DNA of 13,996 nt from Rhodocyclaceae bacterium UBA1310 (GTDB taxonomy: Bacteria; Pseudomonadota; Gammaproteobacteria; Burkholderiales; Rhodocyclaceae), in contig DBTS01000027.1 of assembly GCA_002307175.1 (NCBI GenBank), positions 1-13,996 on the forward strand, in the 5' to 3' direction. Within the stretch, counting starts at the first letter, position 1. Every line of letters begins with the position of its first letter. This document shows, one piece after another, positions 4,937 to 11,655 of the stretch. The notes below the pieces were generated by a model, which ran no database searches, was not told the DNA's origin, and saw only the letters and a program-made list of their open reading frames with translations. The translations under genes were made by a program, and so were the position numbers.

Positions 4937-5875
4937 ATGAGCAATGGCAATACGGGCATCGCCCTGGATATAAGGGCCTCTTCAGGCGTCAGTGAAGACA
5001 GGGCAGGGAACCGGGACACTACTTCGATCAACCCGGCAAGCAATGTGAAATGGCAAAGCGTGCCAACCCGCTCGATTGATGTAGGTGGTGTGCCGTTTGC
5101 CTATCGGGAACTTGGTGCTGATTCCGAAGTGCCAGTCATCTTCCTGCATCACTTGATGGCCGTGCTGGATGATTGGGACCCGCGCGTGATCGATGGCATT
5201 GCCACGCGGCATCGGGTCATTGCTTTCGACAACCGTGGTGTTGGTGCATCAGGAGGCTCAGTGCCTCATACCCTGGAAGAAATGGGTCGGGACGCCATCG
5301 CTTTTATCCGGGCGCTGGGATACAAAAAGGTAGATCTCCTCGGCTTCTCCTTGGGCGGCGGCGTTGCGCAGATGGTGGCCTTGCAGGCCCCTGAGCTCGT
5401 GCGTCGGATAGTCCTCGCCGGGACAGGGCCTCGGGGCGGCGGCGGAATCGACGAGATCAACCGGATCGCAGTCAGCGCATACCTCAAAGCGGCACTTACC
5501 CTGAGTGACCCAAGAAACTTTCTGTTCTTCCCCCGCACACCGGCGGGCAAGCGTGCTGCGAAAGACTACTTCTCCCGACTGAAGGAGCGCACGGAAAACC
5601 GGGACAAGCCCATTTCCCTGCAGGCTCGGGGCGCTCAACTGAAGGCGATCAAGAATGCGGGCCTGAGCGCTCCCGACGACCTCTCGGTGATTACCCAGCC
5701 CGTTTTTGTCGCCAACGGCGACAGTGATCTCATGGTCAAAAGCAGCCATTCCGCCGACATGGCCCGCCGCTTGCCGAATGCCAAGCTCACGATCTATCCG
5801 GATTCCGGGCACGGTGGCGTCTTTCAGCACCATGGAACCTTTGTGCAAGCAGTTTTGGCTTTCCTCGGGAACTGA
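4937..5875 (+). CDS. Alpha/beta hydrolase
   Basis: The 312-residue protein is an alpha/beta hydrolase-fold enzyme of the haloperoxidase/esterase type. The nucleophile elbow is GFSLGG with Ser138. The oxyanion loop is near HHLMAVLDDW (71-80). The catalytic acid is probably Asp264 in NGDSDLMV, and the catalytic His is His292 in SGHGG. A strand with FDNRGVGASGG (97-107) is also typical. The substrate cannot be told from the sequence; an ester, lactone or activated acyl compound is likely. About 45 N-terminal residues precede the usual fold and look disordered rather than like a signal peptide. ATG 4937 is preferred over TTG 4934 because GGAG at 4924-4927 is well spaced for it. It is the first gene of a five-gene plus-strand cluster and is divergent from the HxlR gene; the next gene starts 32 bp after it. 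Confidence 0.85.
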   Translation: MSNGNTGIALDIRASSGVSEDRAGNRDTTSINPASNVKWQSVPTRSIDVGGVPFAYRELGADSEVPVIFLHHLMAVLDDWDPRVIDGIATRHRVIAFDNRGVGASGGSVPHTLEEMGRDAIAFIRALGYKKVDLLGFSLGGGVAQMVALQAPELVRRIVLAGTGPRGGGGIDEINRIAVSAYLKAALTLSDPRNFLFFPRTPAGKRAAKDYFSRLKERTENRDKPISLQARGAQLKAIKNAGLSAPDDLSVITQPVFVANGDSDLMVKSSHSADMARRLPNAKLTIYPDSGHGGVFQHHGTFVQAVLAFLGN

Positions 5876-5907
5876 ACTAATCAAGAGACAAGATTGAAAG
5901 ACCACAT

Positions 5908-6924
5908 ATGAAAACCCCAACCATGAGAGCACTCACTTTTAAACGCTACGGCAAGGCACCTGAAATCGGGTTTGCCGATGTTCCCCGGCCCACACTAAAA
6001 GCGGACGAAATACTGGTGCAGGTTCACGCTGTTGGCTTAAACCCGATTGATAACATGATTCCGACAGGAATGTTCAAACCAGTCCTGCATTTCCAGCTTC
6101 CTGCCACGCTGGGAAGCGATCTGGCGGGCATTGTCACGGAGGTTGGCCGCCACGTGACACGTTTCAAACCGGGGGATGCAGTCTTCGCCAGCATCTTCGA
6201 TCTTGGTACCGGATCACTCGCCGAATTCGCGGTCGTGCCGGAAAGCGCAGCTGCGCCAAAGCCAAGCAATCTGGACTTCATACAGGCCGCGTCGATTCCG
6301 ATGGTTGGCCTCACCTCATGGCAAGTGCTGAAGGAGCGCCTCAAGCTTCGCGCCGGGCAGAAGATATTCATCCCTGCGGGGTCTGGCGGGATTGGCACAT
6401 TTGCAATCCAGTTGGCAAAGCACCTCGGCGCCACGGTAGGGACGACTACCAGCACCGGCAATGTTCAATTGGTGAGCGGCCTTGGCGCGGATGAGATCGT
6501 TGATTACAAGAAACAGGACTTCGATAAAGTGCTGCAAGGATATGACACTGTACTTGGAACGATTCGAGGGGATGCCATCGAGAAATCCCTCGGCATCCTC
6601 AAGCCGGGGGCCAAGATCGTTTCTATCGTTGGCCCGCTGGATACTGCTTTCGCCCGCGCCAGACACTTGAATTTCGTTCTCAAGTTCGTGTTCGGATTGA
6701 TGAGTCGCAGGATCAAGCTGTTAGCCAGGAAGCGCGACATCTCCTACCTGTTTCATTTCGTACGCCCCGACGGTGCGCAACTCAACGAAATCCGCCTTCT
6801 CCTGGAAGCGGAGCTTATCCGGCCTGTCATCGACAAGGTGTTTCCTTTCGATCAGGCAAAGGAGGCCCTTGCGTATCTTGCCCAGGGACGCTCCAGAGGC
6901 AAGCTTGTTATCCAGTTGAAATAA
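5908..6924 (+). CDS. NADP-dependent quinone oxidoreductase / zinc-independent MDR alcohol dehydrogenase
   Basis: The 338-residue protein belongs to the medium-chain dehydrogenase/reductase superfamily, quinone oxidoreductase branch. The N-terminal GroES-like domain has VHAVGLNPIDNM (39-50) and LGSDLAGIVTEVG (68-80). The Rossmann domain has AGSGGIGTFAIQLAKHLGA (157-175) for NAD(P)H binding. The cysteine and histidine ligands of zinc-dependent members are absent, as in QOR and enone/alkenal reductases. Such enzymes reduce quinones or the C=C bond of reactive enones with NADPH. A C-terminal substrate-side segment carries RPDGAQLNEIRLLLEAELI and ends in SRGKLVIQLK, typical of the family. The first ATG (5908) is used; ATG 5923 (MRALTF) is possible. 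No strong ribosome binding site is visible, so it may depend on translation from the gene before it. Confidence 0.88.
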   Translation: MKTPTMRALTFKRYGKAPEIGFADVPRPTLKADEILVQVHAVGLNPIDNMIPTGMFKPVLHFQLPATLGSDLAGIVTEVGRHVTRFKPGDAVFASIFDLGTGSLAEFAVVPESAAAPKPSNLDFIQAASIPMVGLTSWQVLKERLKLRAGQKIFIPAGSGGIGTFAIQLAKHLGATVGTTTSTGNVQLVSGLGADEIVDYKKQDFDKVLQGYDTVLGTIRGDAIEKSLGILKPGAKIVSIVGPLDTAFARARHLNFVLKFVFGLMSRRIKLLARKRDISYLFHFVRPDGAQLNEIRLLLEAELIRPVIDKVFPFDQAKEALAYLAQGRSRGKLVIQLK

Positions 6925-6973
6925 CCTCGTACTTACCCCCAACCCCTAACAATTCATTTAAAGGAAAATAATC

Positions 6974-7762
6974 ATGACCTCGCTTCCGACCGTATTCATC
7001 ACGGGTGCCTCCAGCGGTATTGGTGCCACCTACGCCGAACGCTTTGCCCGTCGTGGCCACAATCTCATTCTTGTAGCGCGCGACAAGTCGCGTCTGGAGA
7101 GCTTGGCTGTGCGCCTGCGCGAAGAAAACCAGGTGGCAGTTGAAGTTCTGCAGGCCGACCTGACAAGCACTTCTGATCTGTCCGTTCTTGAAACCCGCCT
7201 GCGTGATGACACCCATATCGGCGTTCTGATCAACAACGCAGGCGCGGCGCAGTCGGGCGGCTTTGTCGCGCAATCTCCCGAGGCAATCGAAAACCTGATT
7301 GCGCTAAACATTACTGCGCTGACGCGACTCGCAGCGGCGGTCGCGCCGCGCTTCGCGCAGACCGGTACGGGCGCAATCGTCAACATTGGCTCAGTGGTGG
7401 GTTTCGCGCCCGAGTTCGGAATGTCGCTCTACGGAGCCACCAAAGCCTTCGTATTGTTTCTGTCACAGGGACTGAACGTTGAGCTGTCTCCCAATGGCGT
7501 ATACGTGCAGGCGGTGCTGCCGGCCGCGACCCGTACCGAGATTTGGGAGCGTGCCGGAATTGACGTCAACACCCTACTCGAAGTGATGGAAGTGGGTGAG
7601 CTGGTCGATGCGACCCTGGTCGGCTTCGACCGTCGCGAGCTGGTCACCATCCCGCCGTTGCATGTGGCCGAGCGATGGGATGTGCTGGACGGCGCGCGCC
7701 AGGGACTGTTGTCGGATATTCGACAGGCCCACGCGGCCGGGCGCTATCAGCCACAGGTCTGA
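6974..7762 (+). CDS. Short-chain dehydrogenase/reductase (SDR)
   Basis: This complete 262-residue classical SDR has the cofactor motif TGASSGIG (10-17), ADL near 61-63, NNAG (87-90), the active-site Asn112, Ser140, and Tyr153-x3-Lys157 in YGATK. The reaction is NAD(P)H-linked oxidation or reduction of a carbonyl or alcohol. Basic residues after the second strand (VARDKSR, 34-40) point to NADPH preference. The start is supported by AAGGA (6961-6965), eight bases before the ATG. It lies 49 bp after the quinone oxidoreductase gene and 50 bp before the ene-reductase gene, so joint transcription is likely. The exact substrate is unknown; its neighbours suggest reactive carbonyls or the products of enone reduction. 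Confidence 0.9.
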   Translation: MTSLPTVFITGASSGIGATYAERFARRGHNLILVARDKSRLESLAVRLREENQVAVEVLQADLTSTSDLSVLETRLRDDTHIGVLINNAGAAQSGGFVAQSPEAIENLIALNITALTRLAAAVAPRFAQTGTGAIVNIGSVVGFAPEFGMSLYGATKAFVLFLSQGLNVELSPNGVYVQAVLPAATRTEIWERAGIDVNTLLEVMEVGELVDATLVGFDRRELVTIPPLHVAERWDVLDGARQGLLSDIRQAHAAGRYQPQV

Positions 7763-7812
7763 GCACTTCACATAATCCGACTCAACACGAATCCAGTATC
7801 CAGGAGAGCTTT

Positions 7813-8880
7813 ATGAGCAACACACTATTCACCCCCGCCCAACTCGGCGACTTGGCACTGAAAAACCGCGTCGTCATGGCACCGCTGACACGCAGCCGCG
7901 CAATCGGCAACATACCCAATGCGCTGATGGCGCAGTATTACCGCCAGCGCGCAGAAGCTGGATTGATCATCACCGAAGGCACCTCGCCGTCCCCCAACGG
8001 TCTGGGGTACTCGCGCATCCCCGGACTGTTCAACGAAGAACAAGCACAGGGATGGCAGCACATCACCGACAGTGTGCATCAAGCTGGCAGCAAGATCTTT
8101 GTGCAACTGATGCACACTGGACGGGTCAGCCATCCTGCGAATCTGCCAGCGGGTTCCCGTGTCCTCGCTCCCTCGGCAATTGCCGTGCCGGGAGAGTTGT
8201 GGACTGATGCCATCGGAATGCAGTCTTATCCCGTTCCGGTGGAAATGAGCGAGGCAGACATCGCCCAGAGTATTGCCGACTATGCAGCCTCGGCCAAAAT
8301 GGGCATACAGGCAGGGTTCGATGGCGTCGAGTTGCATGCCGCGAATGGCTATCTGATCGACCAATTCCTCAATACCGCCTCCAATCAACGCAATGATCGC
8401 TGGGGAGGGTCGGTCGAGAACCGTATTCGCTTCGCAGTCGAAGTCGCCAGGGCAACCGTTGCCGCCATTGGCGCGGGGCGCGTGGGTATGCGTATCTCTC
8501 CATACGGCGTATTCAACGCCATGACGCCGGATGCCGAAATGGACGCGCTCTACCTGAGCCTGATCGAGGAATTGAATACACTCGGCCTGCTCTACATCCA
8601 CGTCGTGGATCACAGCTCCATGGGGGCGCCTGAAGTCAGTGCTGTCCTGAAAGCAAAGATCCGTGCCGCGTTCAAGGGGAAGTACATTCTTTCCGGTGGT
8701 TATGACCTTACACGAGCCAATGCCGATCTCGAGGCAGAGCGTGGTGATCTGGTGGCTTTTGGTCGTCCGTTCATCTCGAATCCGGATCTGGTGGACAAAC
8801 TGAAGTCGGGCAGGGAACTGGTGGCGCCTGATGCCACAACCTTCTATACGCCGGGAGAAAAAGGCTACACGGACTATTGA
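7813..8880 (+). CDS. Old yellow enzyme family ene-reductase (NemA-like)
   Basis: The 355-residue flavoprotein is a classical old yellow enzyme (OYE). It has the FMN-binding APLTRSR (24-30), QLMHTGR (98-104) with the strand leading into it, the substrate-anchoring pair His175/Asn178 in HAANGYLIDQFLN, the conserved QRNDRWGGSVENRIRF (192-207), and the C-terminal phosphate-binding FGRPFISNPDLV. OYEs use NAD(P)H and FMN to reduce activated alkenes, nitroesters, N-ethylmaleimide and quinones. The start at 7813 is fixed by AGGAGA (7802-7807), five bases upstream, and by family length; the open frame extends further upstream into the SDR gene, but that part is not OYE-like. In other bacteria nemA-like genes are often induced by electrophiles, which suits the HxlR regulator here. 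I give no gene symbol because the family is broad. Confidence 0.92.
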   Translation: MSNTLFTPAQLGDLALKNRVVMAPLTRSRAIGNIPNALMAQYYRQRAEAGLIITEGTSPSPNGLGYSRIPGLFNEEQAQGWQHITDSVHQAGSKIFVQLMHTGRVSHPANLPAGSRVLAPSAIAVPGELWTDAIGMQSYPVPVEMSEADIAQSIADYAASAKMGIQAGFDGVELHAANGYLIDQFLNTASNQRNDRWGGSVENRIRFAVEVARATVAAIGAGRVGMRISPYGVFNAMTPDAEMDALYLSLIEELNTLGLLYIHVVDHSSMGAPEVSAVLKAKIRAAFKGKYILSGGYDLTRANADLEAERGDLVAFGRPFISNPDLVDKLKSGRELVAPDATTFYTPGEKGYTDY

Positions 8881-8899
8881 TCAAAGCCTCAGCCGGACT

Positions 8900-8923
8900 G
8901 CGCGGCCCTTGCATCGGCCGCGC
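8900..8923. terminator. Strong GC hairpin after the ene-reductase gene
   Basis: GCGCGGCC (8900-8907) and GGCCGCGC (8916-8923) form a perfect 8-bp stem with an 8-base loop, 20 bases after the stop codon. No T-run follows, so it is not a textbook intrinsic terminator. It may attenuate transcription or protect the mRNA 3' end before the aldo/keto reductase gene, which starts 92 bp after it. Confidence 0.4.
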
Positions 8924-9014
8924 CACTTTGGCATGCGCTGACTAAAGGTTTTCGGATGCGCTCAGCCGCGCCATCTGAGTCGTAGCAAGAATAATTTTGT
9001 TTGCGGAGCGGAGC

Positions 9015-10022
9015 ATGAAATACACAGTCTTTGGTAAGACCGGCCTGCGGGTGTCGCAAGTCGCATTGGGTACGGGAAATTTTGGTACAGGCTGGGGCTA
9101 TGGGGCAGATCCCGATGTAGCCGAGAGCGTTTTCAACGCCTATGCCGAAGCGGGTGGCAACTTCATTGACACGGCGGATGTCTACCAGTTTGGCCAGTCC
9201 GAGGAACTGCTCGGCAAGCTGCTGCAAGGGCGGCGCGAAGATTTCGTGCTCGCGACCAAGTTCACAAATGGGGCTGCGCCGAACTCCAACCGACTGGTTA
9301 CCGGAAATAGCCGCAAGGCGCTGATTGCTTCAGTGGAGGCCAGCCTCAAGCGGCTCAAAACCGACCGGATCGACATTTATTGGGCGCACCATCCCGATGG
9401 TGTCACGCCCATCGAAGAGATCGTGCGTGGTTTTGAAGACCTGGCACGCGCGGGCAAAATCCTCTATGCAGGCTTGTCAAACTTTGCGGCCTGGCGCCTG
9501 GCCCGCGCTGTTACGTTGGCCGAGCTTACCCACGCGGTGCCCATTGCGGCGGCGCAGTTCGAACACAGCTTGGTTCGCCGTGAGCCAGAGGCCGATCTAT
9601 TCCCGGCATCGCTCGCACTGGGTCTTGGCATCGTGACTTGGTCGCCGCTGGGCGGTGGCATGCTCACCGGCAAGTATCGACAAGGTGAAAAGGGGCGAGC
9701 GGAAGGTTTTGGTGGGCGGGTCTTCCAGCCCGAGAATTCCGCCCAGCGCACACAGATTCTTGACAGCGTTCTAGCCATTGCTGGCGAACTCGGGGTTAGC
9801 CCGAGTCAGGTGGCCATTGCCTGGGCTGGCACCCACGGCTCCGTTCCGATCATTGGGCCGCGCTCTCTGCTCCAACTCAGCGACAACCTCGGCGCGCTGA
9901 CGGTCGAACTGTCAGGAGAGCAACTCAATCGTCTCGATAGCGTGAGCAGCGTTGCGCCGTCAACGCCGACAAGATCTCCGATCCTCTGGGCGGAAGACTT
10001 CACTCGCGTTGTCGTCGCCTGA
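9015..10022 (+). CDS. Aldo/keto reductase
   Basis: The 335-residue protein has the aldo/keto reductase barrel signatures: GNFIDTADVYQFGQSEELLG (48-67) with catalytic Asp52 and Tyr57; Lys82 in LATKF; His125 in YWAHHPDGVTP; AGLSNFAAWRL (downstream NADPH-side segment); and a C-terminal VPIIGPRS cofactor loop. Enzymes of this group reduce aldehydes and ketones with NADPH. The start is ATG 9015 with GGAG at 9005-9008; the open frame can be extended to TTG 8997, but without support. The gene is separated from the ene-reductase gene by 134 bp containing a strong hairpin, so it may have its own promoter or be expressed at a different level. It is the last gene of the plus-strand cluster. Confidence 0.9.
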   Translation: MKYTVFGKTGLRVSQVALGTGNFGTGWGYGADPDVAESVFNAYAEAGGNFIDTADVYQFGQSEELLGKLLQGRREDFVLATKFTNGAAPNSNRLVTGNSRKALIASVEASLKRLKTDRIDIYWAHHPDGVTPIEEIVRGFEDLARAGKILYAGLSNFAAWRLARAVTLAELTHAVPIAAAQFEHSLVRREPEADLFPASLALGLGIVTWSPLGGGMLTGKYRQGEKGRAEGFGGRVFQPENSAQRTQILDSVLAIAGELGVSPSQVAIAWAGTHGSVPIIGPRSLLQLSDNLGALTVELSGEQLNRLDSVSSVAPSTPTRSPILWAEDFTRVVVA

Positions 10023-10059
10023 ACATGGCTTTTTCGCATAAACCGACGTAAGCCCGAAA

Positions 10060-10090
10060 TTCTCTTCCTCCTATTGGTGGGGGAAGAGAA
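10060..10090. terminator. Hairpin after the aldo/keto reductase gene (candidate bidirectional terminator)
   Basis: TTCTCTTCC (10060-10068) pairs with GGAAGAGAA (10082-10090), and the stem extends inward by three more pairs (one G-U) to a 7-base loop. It lies 38 bases after the stop codon and in the gap between convergent genes. No T-run follows, so a Rho-independent role is likely but not proven. Confidence 0.45.
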
Positions 10091-10114
10091 AGGAAGCATA
10101 TTCAAAACCTGATC

Positions 10115-10138
10115 ATGCCAATGAAATTGGATTGGCAT
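10115..10138. repeat. 8-bp inverted repeat ATGCCAAT / ATTGGCAT in the convergent gap
   Basis: ATGCCAAT (10115-10122) and ATTGGCAT (10131-10138) are perfect complements around an 8-base spacer. The gap 10023-10324 otherwise holds no gene that I can support. The element may be a second terminator stem for leftward transcription from the flavin reductase gene, or a protein-binding dyad. Confidence 0.35.
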
Positions 10139-10324
10139 CCACAGCCCACTGTGCCAAAAAATTCTCAGCCCGAATTGCGGAATTGATGGCTTGGACATCG
10201 AAACAGACCCGGCTATGAATATGAAATGGGTCTTCGGCAATCATGTTCTGGATGTATCTAACCAGTCAGGCTTTGCGCGCTTCCAGTTGTGCGTGGATGT
10301 CAGGAGCAAGATCATCAACAGTTC

Positions 10325-10921
10325 CTAATCGGCTGGTTCCTCGGCCCGCACGGGCACCACGTCGCCGATGGCGTAGAACTGCCCGCCGGCGACGTAATGG
10401 ATGCTGCGCCGCGAGGCGTCGGCATTTTCGAATTCCCAGTGGCCATCGTGAAACACCCGCGTGTCGGCCCAGGCGCCGACCACTTCGGCGATGAACAGAT
10501 CGTAGGTCTGCTGGTTGTGGGGCTCGGAAATCAGGCGGCAGGCGAGCCACCCGGCGCAGCCCTGCACGAAGGGCAGGTCATGGCCGGGGCCGGGCATTTC
10601 GAAGAGTTCCACACCGCAGTGGGCGAGCTTGTCGGCGTCGTCGTGCAGGCTGCGCGAGCCCACATCGTAGGTCAGTTGCGCCTGTGCCACTGTGGGAATC
10701 TGGATCACGAAACGACCGCTGCTTTCAACCAGTTCCCGTGTTCGGGCTATCTTGTCGAGCACCACCGTGAGCTTGGGCGGCTTGAAATCCAGCGCACAGG
10801 CCCAGGCCGCTGCCATTACGTTGGAAACGCCACGGTGACGGGCGGAAACAAGGATCGTGGGGCCATGGTTGATAAGCCGATAGGCTTTGTCGAGCGCAAC
10901 CGGCGCAATGTGACTATCCAT
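10325..10921 (-). CDS. Flavin reductase family protein (FMN-binding split barrel)
   Basis: The 198-residue protein fits the flavin reductase-like split-barrel family: GPTILVSARHRGVSNVMAAA near residues 20-39, then a strand with KPPKLTVVLDK, and ESSGRFVIQIPT. These regions bind FMN, and members either supply reduced flavin to partner oxygenases or bind flavin for another role. The C-terminal part has YDLFIAEVVGAWADTRVF and GGQFYAIGDVVPVRAEEPAD. The second of two adjacent ATGs (10921) is chosen because AAGGA lies six bases before it. It follows kdpE by 41 bp on the same strand and is probably co-transcribed with kdpDE. Its last 90 residues are duplicated, with about 12 percent difference, in the fragment at 4091-4375. 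The partner enzyme is not evident. Confidence 0.82.
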   Translation of the reverse strand: MDSHIAPVALDKAYRLINHGPTILVSARHRGVSNVMAAAWACALDFKPPKLTVVLDKIARTRELVESSGRFVIQIPTVAQAQLTYDVGSRSLHDDADKLAHCGVELFEMPGPGHDLPFVQGCAGWLACRLISEPHNQQTYDLFIAEVVGAWADTRVFHDGHWEFENADASRRSIHYVAGGQFYAIGDVVPVRAEEPAD

Positions 10922-10962
10922 CATTCTTCCTTCAAGATCTCTTTAGTAGCAAATCTGCCTGA

Positions 10963-11655
10963 TCAGGCCTGCAAGCGGTAGCCTACGCCGGTTTCGGTCA
11001 GTAGAAAGGCAGGCTGGGCCGGATTGTCTTCCAGTTTTTCGCGCAACTGCTTCATGTAGATGCGCAGGTAGTGGGTGCGCTCGGCGTAGCCAGGGCCCCA
11101 GACTTCCTGCATGAGCTGGCGGTGTGTGACAACGCGCCCCTGTTCGCGGATCAGCGTGGCGAGCAGGCGGTATTCGAGTTGCGTGAGATGCACTTCCTCA
11201 CCGGCATGCAACACCCGGCGCTGCGCCAGATCCACTTCATTGCTGCCAAAGCGGAACACCGCCTCAGCGGCCCCGGCAGGCACGGCAGCGCGGCGCAACT
11301 GGGCGCGCACACGGGCAAGCAGCTCGGGCACGCCGAAGGGTTTAATGAGGTAGTCATCAGCGCCTGCATCCAGCGCGGCTACCTTGGCGGTTTCCTGCGT
11401 GCGGGCAGAAAGCACGATGATGGGCAGTTGCGACCAGCTGCGGATATCACGGATCACATCCAGCCCGTCACGATCAGGCAGCCCCAGATCCAGAATCAGC
11501 AGCGCCGGCTGACGTGTGGCGGCTTCGATCAGGCCGCGCGCGCCGGTATCGGCTTCGAACACCTCTCCGCCTTCGGTTTGCAGGCTCTCGCGCACGAAGC
11601 CACGGATTACGGCATCGTCTTCAATCAACAGGATGCGTGCGGCAGCAAGGCTCAT
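10963..11655 (-). CDS. kdpE: KdpE, OmpR-type response regulator
   Basis: The 230-residue protein has a CheY-like receiver domain with acidic Glu12-Asp13-Asp14, the phosphoacceptor Asp56 in LILDLGLPDRDG, Ser83 and Lys105 in YLIKPFGVPELLARV. A C-terminal OmpR/PhoB winged helix follows (about 130-230) with LTQLEYRLLATL, RVVTHRQLMQEVWGPGYAERT, HYLRIYMKQLREKLE and TETGVGYRL. The VWGPGYAERTHYLR sequence is characteristic of KdpE. KdpE activates the kdpFABC high-affinity potassium pump when phosphorylated by KdpD. Its ATG overlaps the kdpD stop codon by four bases (ATGA), so the two are translationally coupled. A perfect 12-bp palindrome, GCCTGATCAGGC (10957-10968), covers the stop codon. Confidence 0.93.
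   Translation of the reverse strand: MSLAAARILLIEDDAVIRGFVRESLQTEGGEVFEADTGARGLIEAATRQPALLILDLGLPDRDGLDVIRDIRSWSQLPIIVLSARTQETAKVAALDAGADDYLIKPFGVPELLARVRAQLRRAAVPAGAAEAVFRFGSNEVDLAQRRVLHAGEEVHLTQLEYRLLATLIREQGRVVTHRQLMQEVWGPGYAERTHYLRIYMKQLREKLEDNPAQPAFLLTETGVGYRLQA

Noticed and set aside
5258..5932. 224-aa minus-strand ORF opposite the hydrolase
   Set aside because: It lies antisense to a clear alpha/beta hydrolase with an intact catalytic triad.
7825..8613. 262-aa minus-strand ORF opposite the ene-reductase
   Set aside because: Antisense shadow of a conserved OYE gene; rich in His, Cys and Arg without any motif.
8900..8923. Hairpin as a hard transcription stop ending the operon
   Set aside because: It lacks a T-run and the next gene continues on the same strand, so it is listed only as a candidate and not used to end the operon.
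10266..10550. 94-aa minus-strand ORF overlapping the flavin reductase 3' end, ending DDLAPDIHAQLEARKA
   Set aside because: The tail looks protein-like, but most of the ORF is an out-of-frame Arg-rich shadow of the flavin reductase gene. It could be a decayed gene end, but support is too thin.
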